28,685 nucleotides of DNA, from the IMG/VR virus record IMGVR_UViG_3300027974_000128, positions 1 to 28,685 of that record; one strand, written 5' to 3'. Source of the DNA: a virus. Of the stretch, positions 8,407 to 16,177 are shown piece after piece; position 1 is the first letter of the stretch; each line of letters opens with the position of its first letter. A program made the translations under genes and the position numbers. A model generated the notes under the pieces. That model was not told where the DNA came from. It saw only the letters and a program-made list of their open reading frames with translations, and did no database searches.

Positions 8407-8748
8407 TTATGATATTTTAGCTAACATTATAATAATTTTACTTGCTGCTGCTGATGTACCACCAAACTTTAAATACCTACCAGCAACATTTATTTTATAC
8501 AACCCTGCTGCATCAACGGCTGTTACTGCTGTATTAGTTGATAGCTTAGTAGCATATACGGCAGTAAAGTTTGCTGCTGTGGTATAGTTACCATCAGTAG
8601 TACCTTGTACATCACCACTATCATTAGTAGATGTAATACTTATTGTTCCTGTTGGTGCAACAAATTGTGCTACTACATAATCATAGTTAGATACATCAAT
8701 AACGAAAGCGTTGCTTACGAAAACTGGTTGGATATATTGTGCTAACAT
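8407..8748 (-). CDS. Small beta-rich protein, possible capsid decoration or head fibre
   Basis: A 113-residue protein rich in Thr, Ala, Val and Asn, with no Cys. It reads as alternating beta strands (AFVIDVSNYDYVVAQFVAPTGTISITSTNDSGDVQGT... AAGLYKINVAGRYLKFGG). The last segments 'GLYKINVAGRYLKF' and 'ASKIIIMLAKIS' look like closing strands of a beta sandwich. Genes of this size and composition between portal and capsid genes in tailed phages often code for decoration or head-fibre proteins. That is inference; no family was recognised. The spacing to its neighbours (about 1 and 23 bases) shows it is part of the structural operon. Confidence 0.6.
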   Translation of the reverse strand: MLAQYIQPVFVSNAFVIDVSNYDYVVAQFVAPTGTISITSTNDSGDVQGTTDGNYTTAANFTAVYATKLSTNTAVTAVDAAGLYKINVAGRYLKFGGTSAAASKIIIMLAKIS

Positions 8749-8771
8749 AGTTTTATTTTTTTATTTAGTGT

Positions 8772-11201
8772 TTACATTACTTGTTGTTGTCCTTGCATTT
8801 GCTCTTGTTCCATTCCTTCTTGTGGTTGTTGCTCTTGCATTTGTTCTTGTCCTTCTTGTTGCCCCTGTTGTTGTTCTTGCTGCATTTGTTGTTGTTGCAT
8901 TTGCTCTAATACTTGCTGTTGTATTTGTTCGTTTTGTATAGATGCTGGCAATGCTACATTCTGAATAACCGCTTGTGCTAATGCTTGTAATTCTACCGGC
9001 ATTGGTAGTCCTTGCTCATATATCTTCATTATAGAAGCTAAAACTGTATTTTTATTTTGGTACTCTCCGGTTGTTTTTGTTTTCTGTAATTCAATATCCC
9101 CTTTTACTGATTCAGTTTCTTGCTTTGATTTTTCTGCTGCTTGTGCCGATGCTATTTGTCCTTCTATTGTAGCTTTTTGATTTTGCGCTGCTGTTTCTTG
9201 TTGGCTTTTTAGCATTTTTCTTTGCCCTTGCCTATACAATGTTTCAGCTAATTTCACATCCTCCTTTGCTACTCTTATTAATTGGAATGGGTCAATAAAT
9301 AAAACAAGTTCAGGTGTTGATACCATTGCTTGATTAAGTAATGCCTCAAATTTCATTATCTCTTGGCCATCAGGTAAAAATCTAACATTGGTGTTAAATA
9401 TTCTACTTGCTACTTCCTCTTGATTTATTAATCTTCTATAAACATCTGCGCCATGAGTTACACTATCCTTTAGTAAACAAGATATTTTCCTTGCAGTATC
9501 TTTCATACATTCAGCATAAGCTAAATACATATAATCGGTTGCATTTGCAGCTACGTCTTGTGATGTGGCTACGTTACCTTGTGTTACTCTTGGTTGTAAT
9601 GCACTTGCCGCTAAATTCGGGTCTTCACCTAATTCATCCCTTAGCACTTGATAATGGAATCTATACAACTCCATTAAGGCTTGCATCTGTGGTAAAAACC
9701 CTGCATTTGCAAGTTCTGTAATTGGTACAGGTACAGGATTTCCTTCTGCATCTGTTCCGTTATAATACAAATCACCTACTTGTTCGTATAGTTGTTTGTA
9801 GTCTATTGTTTTATTCTTATCTCCTAATCCGTAATCTATATTTTGTAATGCAGTTACATTTATTGCAGCACCTACTGGTTTCATCTTAGCTACAAGTTGC
9901 TGTATCTTTAACCTTGCTAAAATCATTTGATCGGCAGGTTCTTCTATCTTTTCAGGCACAGCTATATTTCTCATTTCATAGCTTTGGTACATATAGAATG
10001 AATAAGAAAACTCTGCGTTACCTACTTCTTTAGGGTCTTGTGGTCTAATCATGTTTTGCTTCAATCCCCACTCTAACATATAGTCAGTATCTTTCACATA
10101 CACACCACGATAGATATTCCACATTCTATCTTCTTCCGCTTTTTCATTATCACCCCTTTTTTCTGAAACTCCTTTTTTTACAATAGTGCTTTTATTCTTT
10201 TTTGTTGTTACTACTGTATATGGCTCGCTATCTACTGTTTTAATTTCAAACTCATAAATATCAACATTCCATTCATCATAAGGTCTTGTATAAATAGCTG
10301 CCCATTGGTCAAGCCATGTAATCTTATCGCCTAATTGATATTCTTTTGCAGTTGCAGCTATTCTAAATAAATCTTCTTCTGTTAGTTTACCACCAAATTG
10401 CTTACCATACTTTTTACGTAGTTCGCTTATCTTCATTGCCCTAACTCTACCTCTAAATGTGGTATCTCTAAAATCAGGAAACTCACTATATGAATAAAAA
10501 GCATTTTCAGGTTTAACCCATTCAACATGAATAACTCCATACTCATCCATCCACGTATAAGTACCTACAAATCCTACTTCCGCACTATCATGTAGCATTT
10601 TTTCTTTCATAACAGTAAACCAACTGCATGAATCTAATACTTCATTAGTACCCATTTCATACTTAATTTCTTCTGGTAGTCTTTGGAATTGAGTAACCCA
10701 TAAATTAAGTTCTTCTTTATCGGCAGGAATTGAAGTGTTTTGTGGAATCATTTGCACCCCTGATTCAGCCTGTAATTGTTCTAACATGGCTCTATTATCC
10801 ATGATAAACTCTATGTTCTCGTATTCGTCTTGCTTTTGTTTTACTGAAAGTGAATCGGTAGCATTTACTACTATCTTTTCATTTCGGTTCATCCATCGGC
10901 CTACTAATCCTGATACAATCCTGTTTACTATTCTAATGCTTTGCCAGTTAATATTTGCATAGTTAGTCTTTCCGTTAAATTCCATTAAGTCCTGAAATTT
11001 CTTCATATTAATTTTGCCATTGGCAGAATTTCTATTTTGCTTAAACCTACTGTTTCTTGCAAAATAATACCCTCCAATGCCTCCATTAACTGTACTAACG
11101 ATGTACTTAGCCAAATCTAAGCCCGTATTATCTTCGGATTTCTTAGCAATGCTATTATTTGATAACTGAAATTCTTTTAGTATTTGTTGGTTTTGCTCCA
11201 A
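8772..11201 (-). CDS. Portal protein
   Basis: An 809-residue protein. Size, position after TerL, and sequence features fit a podovirus portal: an N-terminal region with 'FNGKTNYANINWQSIRIVNRIVSGLVGRWM', a beta/alpha wing region (WKPENAFYSYSEFPDFRD-type segments, 'VGFVGTYTWMDEYG'), a long helical region with 'SALQPRVTQGNVATSQDVAANATDYMYLAYAECMKDTARKI', and a helical barrel-like C-terminal part. The last 70 residues are an extreme Gln/Glu/Met-rich tail (repeated QQQ, QEQ, QEG), which probably lies disordered or coiled in the head. The portal forms the dodecameric DNA gate at one capsid vertex and docks the terminase. The opposite strand of the Q-rich tail gives a false Val/Leu-rich frame (8711-8941). 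Confidence 0.85.
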   Translation of the reverse strand: MEQNQQILKEFQLSNNSIAKKSEDNTGLDLAKYIVSTVNGGIGGYYFARNSRFKQNRNSANGKINMKKFQDLMEFNGKTNYANINWQSIRIVNRIVSGLVGRWMNRNEKIVVNATDSLSVKQKQDEYENIEFIMDNRAMLEQLQAESGVQMIPQNTSIPADKEELNLWVTQFQRLPEEIKYEMGTNEVLDSCSWFTVMKEKMLHDSAEVGFVGTYTWMDEYGVIHVEWVKPENAFYSYSEFPDFRDTTFRGRVRAMKISELRKKYGKQFGGKLTEEDLFRIAATAKEYQLGDKITWLDQWAAIYTRPYDEWNVDIYEFEIKTVDSEPYTVVTTKKNKSTIVKKGVSEKRGDNEKAEEDRMWNIYRGVYVKDTDYMLEWGLKQNMIRPQDPKEVGNAEFSYSFYMYQSYEMRNIAVPEKIEEPADQMILARLKIQQLVAKMKPVGAAINVTALQNIDYGLGDKNKTIDYKQLYEQVGDLYYNGTDAEGNPVPVPITELANAGFLPQMQALMELYRFHYQVLRDELGEDPNLAASALQPRVTQGNVATSQDVAANATDYMYLAYAECMKDTARKISCLLKDSVTHGADVYRRLINQEEVASRIFNTNVRFLPDGQEIMKFEALLNQAMVSTPELVLFIDPFQLIRVAKEDVKLAETLYRQGQRKMLKSQQETAAQNQKATIEGQIASAQAAEKSKQETESVKGDIELQKTKTTGEYQNKNTVLASIMKIYEQGLPMPVELQALAQAVIQNVALPASIQNEQIQQQVLEQMQQQQMQQEQQQGQQEGQEQMQEQQPQEGMEQEQMQGQQQVM

Positions 11202-11257
11202 AATTTGTACTTTGAGATAATTTTCATAAAACTACTATTAGTTTTGAATTTTTATCT

Positions 11258-11287
11258 TTGTTACGTTAAAAAGTTATATTAACTTTG
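11258..11287 (+). promoter_or_regulatory. Bacteroidota-type promoter for the small RHH-like gene
   Basis: TTG at 11258-11260 and TAACTTTG at 11280-11287 are separated by 19 bases, matching the Bacteroidota sigma consensus (TTG at -33, TAnnTTTG at -7). The ATG of the small plus-strand gene follows 15 bases after the -7 box. A second TATCTTTG (11253-11260) is present but lacks a properly spaced TTG. Confidence 0.65.
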
Positions 11288-11301
11288 ATAAACTTTTGTC
11301 T

Positions 11302-11469
11302 ATGGCAATAATGCAAATAAAAAGGATGCCCGATGATATATCCCTATATCTCAAACAAATTCAGAAAGAAATAAAAGAAAAAAAAGGGATAAAACAATTC
11401 TCCTTAGAATTAACCGCAATAAGTATAATCAGAGAACACAAAGATGATAAAGAAAAAAAGCAACCTTAA
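11302..11469 (+). CDS. Small ribbon-helix-helix-like protein
   Basis: A 55-residue plus-strand gene between portal and TerL, both on the minus strand. The sequence starts MAIMQIKRMPDDISLYLKQI and continues with a lysine-rich helix and 'KQFSLELTAISIIREHK'. A short strand (MQIKRM) followed by two helices is the Arc/MetJ-type ribbon-helix-helix layout, and 55 residues is a normal length for it. It has its own Bacteroidota-type promoter 15 bases upstream. Its stop codon overlaps the TerL stop tail to tail (TTAA, 11466-11469) inside a hairpin. A DNA-binding role in controlling late genes is plausible from fold and position; the target is unknown. The fold is inferred from a short sequence. Confidence 0.6.
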   Translation: MAIMQIKRMPDDISLYLKQIQKEIKEKKGIKQFSLELTAISIIREHKDDKEKKQP

Positions 11470-11479
11470 TAGTTGCTTT
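11457..11479. terminator. Hairpin terminator at the convergent ends of the RHH-like gene and TerL
   Basis: AAAGCAAC (11457-11464) pairs with GTTGCTTT (11472-11479) across a 7-base loop. On the minus strand it is followed by CTTTTTTTCTTT, a good U-tract, so it should end TerL transcription before the portal gene. On the plus strand the downstream run is weaker (GTATTCC). Both stop codons lie in the loop. Confidence 0.75.
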
Positions 11480-13529
11480 GTATTCCGTTGTTTTCATAAA
11501 GTTTTATAAGTGGTGTGGTCATCGGTGGCGGCACTCTTACTGGTTCAATCAATACTGATATTAACATCAAGAACGAAACTACTGTATCATAACTTGTCCT
11601 ATCGTATGGGTCAAATAATAATGAGTTCCTTAATAGTTCTATGTAGTCAATCATATTACAATGATGCTCAAAATAAGATATACCATTATCAAGTTGCTTA
11701 GTAAGGCTAAATGGCGTTATTGGTGTTCCTCTATATCTTTCCGCTGTACTTCTTTTTGTAGGGTCAATAAGACTTAATGGGTACTTACCTAAGTAACCTC
11801 TTTTACCCCTATCTTTAAAATACCCATCATAATCATCTGCTGTATGCTCATAATAAACTAAATACCCCCAATATTCTGCTGCTAATAATACTTGGTTATG
11901 CAGCATATCTTTTTCCGAAGGTCTGCCATATAAATGCCCTATTGGTCTGCCTGTATTATTTGGGTTATTAATATCAAACCTTCTACCTATCCATGCTGAT
12001 GCTTTTGACCCATATTTTCTACCTCCCTGACTGTTTGAGTAGCTATCTACTGTTATAGCACCATCATTAATATTGGCTGGTATTCTTTGTCCGTTATTTA
12101 TTGTGTATTTATTATCTCTACCCCTTTCAGGCATAGATGTCATTTTCCAATGAAAACTTGTTTCTGATGCGTTAATATCTCTCCACGCTACTACTTGGTC
12201 ATCTTTCCTATAATAAATAATATCTCTTGTTACAATAGGTGAATCTTCTAATTCTTTTATTCTTTTGTTTATATTAAATGAGTTAAAGGCACAACCAGTA
12301 TTGGCTGCTTCAAACATTTCTTGAACTGTGCAAGGGTTCATCCTTATTTCTTCCTCTAATAAATCTCCTGCAAGTCCTTTTCTTCTGCTTTGGATATAAA
12401 CTCTTGCCCCTGCCTTAATATCTTCTTCTGAAATCTCACTTACTGTATCTCCCGATATTGGGTCTTTTACTACCCATTTATCTACTAAATATTTGTATTG
12501 TTCATCGGTTGGTTCATCAATAACACTCATACCATACTTATCAATAAAACCTTCATAGTTATCATATGCAGGTGTAAAGTATGTTACAAGTCTATTTGGT
12601 GTCTTTTTTCCTCCTGTCTTAAATTGGTCTGCGCCATCCCATATCTTTTTAAATTCAGCACCACCACCCTTTGTCATTTCGTTTACAGTAGAGGGCATTT
12701 CTACCCATCCTACTCTCTTAGCACCCTTAACAAGTGTCTTACTTATAATACCCCAAAACTTTGATGCAGGTACGTCAAGAGGTAATTTACCAAACTCATC
12801 CAATAAAATACGGCTCATTCTACCTCTATCATAAGCGTTCAATACTGGCGCACGATAGTTTATCTTAGAACGTAACCCTTTTGCATTAGGGTTATTTTTA
12901 TCAATCTTTGCGGCAAATACCAATTCAGTTACACTACCCTCTCTATTTAATTGTCTTGGCTTTAAAAATACTGGTAACTGATTATAGCCAAATGCAGCCA
13001 TATCGGTAAATGTATCTCTACTATCAATATTTGTTTTTGAAACTAACCCGCAATTACTATTGGTAAAAAATATACACTCATAAATAAGGTTTGCGGTTGC
13101 CTGTGATGACGCACCCTCCCTTCTTTTCTTACCTCTTGCTACTCCTAAACACCACAATACATTTTCCCAAAAATCTAAAAATAAAAAATACCTTCTATCT
13201 GCATCACGATAGTCTGCATAAATATCATCTTCCAATTTCCAGTAAGATAAATAAAAATAATTCTTCCCTGTAATTTTTATTTTTTGACCATTATTCAAAA
13301 ATGTAAATCCTTCTTTACACCTTTTTACTTCTTCAATAGCATATTTAGATTGAATGTCATTTAATAGTGCATTACCATCTACATCTTTATTAATTAAATT
13401 GAAATATTCTGGAAGTTCTTTTCTTCGCCAATACTGCATAGAAGGGGTGTCAGGATAACCCCAATCTTCAATATATTCATCATAATTTATTGGTATTAAC
13501 GAGCCGTAAATTTCTATATTTTTAAGCAT
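11466..13529 (-). CDS. Terminase large subunit (TerL)
   Basis: A 687-residue packaging ATPase-nuclease. The ATPase half has a deviant Walker A region at about residues 131-144 (ARGKKRREGASSQA) and a clear Walker B at 240-248 (RILLDEFGK; Asp244, catalytic Glu245), then a coupling-like segment. The nuclease half shows the RNase H-type acidic residues: Asp495 in 'AITVDSYSN', Glu552 in 'LLAAEYWGY' and Asp648 in 'SYDTVVSFLM'. TerL cuts concatemeric DNA and pumps it through the portal. The start overlaps the stop of the HNH gene by 8 bases. A terminator and an opposite-strand gene separate it from the portal, so portal probably has a separate promoter, which I could not identify. No intron was needed to read the frame through. 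Confidence 0.9.
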   Translation of the reverse strand: MLKNIEIYGSLIPINYDEYIEDWGYPDTPSMQYWRRKELPEYFNLINKDVDGNALLNDIQSKYAIEEVKRCKEGFTFLNNGQKIKITGKNYFYLSYWKLEDDIYADYRDADRRYFLFLDFWENVLWCLGVARGKKRREGASSQATANLIYECIFFTNSNCGLVSKTNIDSRDTFTDMAAFGYNQLPVFLKPRQLNREGSVTELVFAAKIDKNNPNAKGLRSKINYRAPVLNAYDRGRMSRILLDEFGKLPLDVPASKFWGIISKTLVKGAKRVGWVEMPSTVNEMTKGGGAEFKKIWDGADQFKTGGKKTPNRLVTYFTPAYDNYEGFIDKYGMSVIDEPTDEQYKYLVDKWVVKDPISGDTVSEISEEDIKAGARVYIQSRRKGLAGDLLEEEIRMNPCTVQEMFEAANTGCAFNSFNINKRIKELEDSPIVTRDIIYYRKDDQVVAWRDINASETSFHWKMTSMPERGRDNKYTINNGQRIPANINDGAITVDSYSNSQGGRKYGSKASAWIGRRFDINNPNNTGRPIGHLYGRPSEKDMLHNQVLLAAEYWGYLVYYEHTADDYDGYFKDRGKRGYLGKYPLSLIDPTKRSTAERYRGTPITPFSLTKQLDNGISYFEHHCNMIDYIELLRNSLLFDPYDRTSYDTVVSFLMLISVLIEPVRVPPPMTTPLIKLYENNGIQSNY

Positions 13530-14061
13530 ATATCAAATTAGTCCAATTATTATCTCTGCCATTTAACATACCGACAAGTGTCTTGTATTTAATATCATAG
13601 GCTTTAGCGGCATCTTTAACACAATCATAAAAAACACCATTTTCTATATTTAAAACTATTTTAGCTGTTTTGCTTTCTCCACCACATTTCCCATAAGAAT
13701 AGTGATTTTTCCCTTTCGGGATAAGATTATTTATTCTTCTATGGTTTGCATCTTCTTGTGGTGTTGCCCACTCTAAATTTGATAAATTATTATTTATTTT
13801 ATTTGCATCTATATGATTAACTTGTGGCTTATTTTGCGGATTTTCAATAAATGCAATAGCTACAAGTCTATGTATTTTCATACACTTTACTTTACCCCCG
13901 ATAAAAAGGGATACTTCATGGTATCCGTAAGCGTCTATTTTTGGTTTTAATATAAATACATCTGACTTATTACCAGTTTTATTAAACCTCTTAAACGACA
14001 TGACATCCCCATTAATGTTTACCTTATAATGACCTTCGTAACCATTTATATCTTTCCACAT
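13522..14061 (-). CDS. HNH homing endonuclease (NUMOD4-HNH type)
   Basis: A 179-residue protein. It begins with a NUMOD4-type module (MWKDINGYEGHYKVNINGDVMSF), then the HNH_3 nuclease core 'MKIHRLVAIAFIENPQNKPQVNHIDANKINNNLSNLEWATPQEDANH', in which the HRLVA...F, NHID and N.L.NLEW motifs and the later His are visible. A C-terminal region (FYDCVKDAAKAYDIKYKTLVGMLNGR) looks like a NUMOD1/IENR helix-turn-helix that helps recognise DNA. It is a free-standing homing-type endonuclease inserted directly before TerL, with which it overlaps by 8 bases, a favoured spot for such genes in phages. It could spread itself by cutting the TerL region of related phages lacking it. All key residues appear intact. 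Confidence 0.85.
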   Translation of the reverse strand: MWKDINGYEGHYKVNINGDVMSFKRFNKTGNKSDVFILKPKIDAYGYHEVSLFIGGKVKCMKIHRLVAIAFIENPQNKPQVNHIDANKINNNLSNLEWATPQEDANHRRINNLIPKGKNHYSYGKCGGESKTAKIVLNIENGVFYDCVKDAAKAYDIKYKTLVGMLNGRDNNWTNLIYA

Positions 14062-14063
14062 AA

Positions 14064-14375
14064 TTAATCTCTTTTAGTTGCTACCGTTTCAATGAATGGT
14101 CTGCGTTCTACATCTTTCTTTTCATTACCTGTAACTCCTGCAATATCCCCTAATGTTTTTACTGCTGTTGCGATTGATGCTGCATCTTGCCAGATTACTT
14201 TTAGCCTATCAAAAGTTTTATCTTTGGCATCATCTATACTCATAGTACCTAAATTGTTTTTATTCATAATGTCAGCCATTTCATTCATCTTTCTATTAAG
14301 AGAATAATATAACTTGGCTGCGCCATCATTTTCATACATATTTATTGTCGCTTGCAGTTCTTCGTTTGATGCCAT
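14064..14375 (-). CDS. Unknown small protein, possible terminase small subunit
   Basis: A 103-residue, largely helical protein (MASNEELQATINMYENDGAAKLYYSLNRKMNEMADIMNKN... DRLKVIWQDAASIATAVKTLGDIAGV). It ends two bases before the HNH gene and lies just upstream of TerL once that inserted gene is discounted. Small helical proteins in this place are often the terminase small subunit that recognises the packaging site. No helix-turn-helix is clear, so the call rests on position only. Confidence 0.55.
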   Translation of the reverse strand: MASNEELQATINMYENDGAAKLYYSLNRKMNEMADIMNKNNLGTMSIDDAKDKTFDRLKVIWQDAASIATAVKTLGDIAGVTGNEKKDVERRPFIETVATKRD

Positions 14376-14379
14376 AAAT

Positions 14380-14955
14380 TTATTTTTGCTTAATAATTAA
14401 TCCTTGCCCAGTTCCTAAGTCTATACATATTTCAGGCTTATCTGCAAGAAACTCCCATACTGCCTTTGGGCATCCTTGTGTAGTTTCAAACTGAAAGTCA
14501 TCTAAGAGGATAACACCACCAACTACCATTTTATCGTAAAAGTAATTAAGGCAATCCATAGTGGAACTGTAAATATCTACATCTAAATGTACCATGCCAA
14601 ATGTATGCCCATCTAATAAGTGTTTAGCATCATTAAAGTCATTTTTAATAACTTGGCAATTAGAGAACTTAGATAAGAATTGGGAAACATCTTCATAAGA
14701 CGTATCTGCAAAATCACCTTTGTTATGCCAATCTATTGACTTATCTGTTTCAGGCATACCCTCAAAAGTATCTATACAAAATACTAAGTCTTTGGCAATA
14801 CTATTAATTAAATAAGCAGAACCACCTTTATAAACGCCTACTTCTGCGATTGGTAAGTCAGCATACTGTTTTACCAATTCTGATATAATAGATAGCCTTT
14901 GTTTATTAATTAAAGTCCTTCCATCAATTTGTGATATAATATCATCTATACTCAT
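14380..14955 (-). CDS. TylF/MycF-type SAM-dependent O-methyltransferase
   Basis: A 191-residue protein of the macrocin O-methyltransferase (TylF) family. It has the SAM-binding motif 'IAEVGVYKGGSAYLI' at about residues 36-50, an acidic ribose contact in 'VFCIDTFEGMPETD', the metal-binding type 'MVHLDVDIYSSTMDCL' and 'GGVILLDDFQF'. Family members methylate sugar hydroxyls using a divalent metal. Length is a little under the usual 220-250 residues, lacking part of the N-terminal extension. It opens the downstream end of a block of sugar genes, so it may cap or decorate a phage-made glycan. An alternative is methylation of a small molecule or host polysaccharide. The enzyme class is clear; the substrate is not. 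Confidence 0.8.
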   Translation of the reverse strand: MSIDDIISQIDGRTLINKQRLSIISELVKQYADLPIAEVGVYKGGSAYLINSIAKDLVFCIDTFEGMPETDKSIDWHNKGDFADTSYEDVSQFLSKFSNCQVIKNDFNDAKHLLDGHTFGMVHLDVDIYSSTMDCLNYFYDKMVVGGVILLDDFQFETTQGCPKAVWEFLADKPEICIDLGTGQGLIIKQK

Positions 14956-14967
14956 AGTATCTAAAAG

Positions 14968-15522
14968 TTATTTTGATGCAATAACGGGTGCGGCAGATGC
15001 AACCTTTGCTTGATTTTCTGCCGCTTCTGCTGCATATCTATCGTTTAATAGATTAGAAAAAACATTCATAAAATTAGGGTGTATCTCATTAAATTTAGGG
15101 TCATTAAGTCCTGACTTATATTTTCCTCCTGTTAGGTATTCTTTATTAGCCATTATTTCAAGTGGAGTTCTGATACCTTTTGCTCTTGCTTTTGCTAACA
15201 TTTCTTTAATTGCAGCTTGTTTCCACATACCCTGTTGCTTTAGTATATTAGCAGTTTCAGCTTTATTACCCATTTGGTTAGCTAAATTAGGTGATGATGT
15301 TAATGCTGATGATGCAGAAGTAACTAATTGGTCTGCATTAACAAGCCCTCTCCTTGATAGGTCTTTTGCTATGTCTATTGTATTACCTTGTGGAATCCAA
15401 TTAGCAAACCTTTCTAATTGTTCTGTTGTTAGTGGGGTAGAATTACTAACTGGTGTTCCTGCTGTTGGAGTACCTTTAACTTCTAATTTCTTTTTTGCTG
15501 CTAATAGTTTATTTTCAGGCAT
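14968..15522 (-). CDS. Unknown protein in the sugar/packaging block
   Basis: A 184-residue protein not recognised. The first 35 residues are low-complexity and basic (MPENKLLAAKKKLEVKGTPTAGTPVSNSTPL). The rest is helical with many Ala, Asn and Lys (TEQLERFANWIPQGNTIDIAKDLSRRGLVNADQLVTSASSALTS... MWKQAAIKEMLAKARAKGIRTPLEIMANKEYLTGGKY), ending in an Ala-rich helix. No catalytic motif, signal peptide or membrane segment is visible. Its start overlaps the stop of the upstream gene by 8 bases. It may be a virion-internal or assembly protein rather than a sugar enzyme, since it lies at the border between the two blocks. Confidence 0.65.
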   Translation of the reverse strand: MPENKLLAAKKKLEVKGTPTAGTPVSNSTPLTTEQLERFANWIPQGNTIDIAKDLSRRGLVNADQLVTSASSALTSSPNLANQMGNKAETANILKQQGMWKQAAIKEMLAKARAKGIRTPLEIMANKEYLTGGKYKSGLNDPKFNEIHPNFMNVFSNLLNDRYAAEAAENQAKVASAAPVIASK

Positions 15523-16177
15523 AATCGTTTATTTTTTTTGCATTATTTAATGAAAGTCCTACCAAAAGTACGGAATTTTTTACTTTTTTGGTTAAATACC
15601 CATCAACCGCTATAATTTCTTCTCTTTCATTTTCTTCATCACCAAAATGCCTTACTCTTATTTTTCTTTCCTCCTTGCCACTATCTCCTTGATATATTAT
15701 TTCATAATCACTTGCTTTTAATGTGTGAACAACCTTACCTTTCAACTTGCCGCTTGTAATATACAATACGTCTTTTATCGGACTTGGCTGCACTCCTTCA
15801 AGCGTTCCTGTATATGGTTCATATACTCTTAACGCAGTTTCAAATCCCTTTATTGGTTTCCACTCTTTGCCGTTCCCTTCCCTCCATAAATAACATTCTA
15901 AGTAAGGTATGCTATAATAAGTTTCAGACGTTTCACGTGAAAAATCACTTAAAAACACTTTATTACTATCATGTATTGAGTTATGATGTATTAGAACTTG
16001 TGAGCCTTTTGGCAGTCCATCTGCCGATACTACTTCTGCATTTACTGGCATAGTTTCCCTTTGGTTTAAGTTCTCTATGTTCCTTTCTAATATTATCTTA
16101 GTTCCATTGTCAAAGGTATGACTGTTCTTTAAGTTTAAGTCTATCTTAATCAATACCCTGTTTTCTGTATGTTTCAT
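15515..16177 (-). CDS. Unknown protein with a possible GroES-like N-terminal barrel
   Basis: About 220 residues from the ATG at 16175-16177, which overlaps the stop of the upstream glycosyltransferase as ATGA. A start seven codons earlier (16198) is possible but would add a 25-base overlap. The N-terminal half (NRVLIKIDLNL... GTKIILERNIENLNQRETMPVNAEVVSADGLPKGSQVLIHHNS) has the strand order of a Cpn10 barrel: 'RVLIKID', 'GTKIxLE', 'NAEVVSA', 'KGSQVLIHHN', which parallels 'DRVxVK', 'GIxLP', 'GEVxAV', 'VGDxVxF'. The C-terminal half (YEPYTGTLEGVQPSPIKDVLYITSGKLKGKVVHTLKASDYEIIYQ) is also beta-rich and not recognised. If correct this is a second GroES-like protein besides the 88-residue one. That reading is tentative. 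Confidence 0.6.
   Translation of the reverse strand: MKHTENRVLIKIDLNLKNSHTFDNGTKIILERNIENLNQRETMPVNAEVVSADGLPKGSQVLIHHNSIHDSNKVFLSDFSRETSETYYSIPYLECYLWREGNGKEWKPIKGFETALRVYEPYTGTLEGVQPSPIKDVLYITSGKLKGKVVHTLKASDYEIIYQGDSGKEERKIRVRHFGDEENEREEIIAVDGYLTKKVKNSVLLVGLSLNNAKKINDYA

Noticed and set aside
8711-8941. A plus-strand Val/Leu-rich frame that looks like a membrane protein.
   Set aside because: It is the reverse of the Gln-rich portal tail: repeated CAA/CAG read backwards gives TTG/CTG. No start context and no promoter.
11466-14061. An intron or intein in TerL, prompted by the neighbouring HNH gene.
   Set aside because: TerL reads through in one frame with both ATPase and nuclease motifs, and the HNH gene is outside it with its own start.
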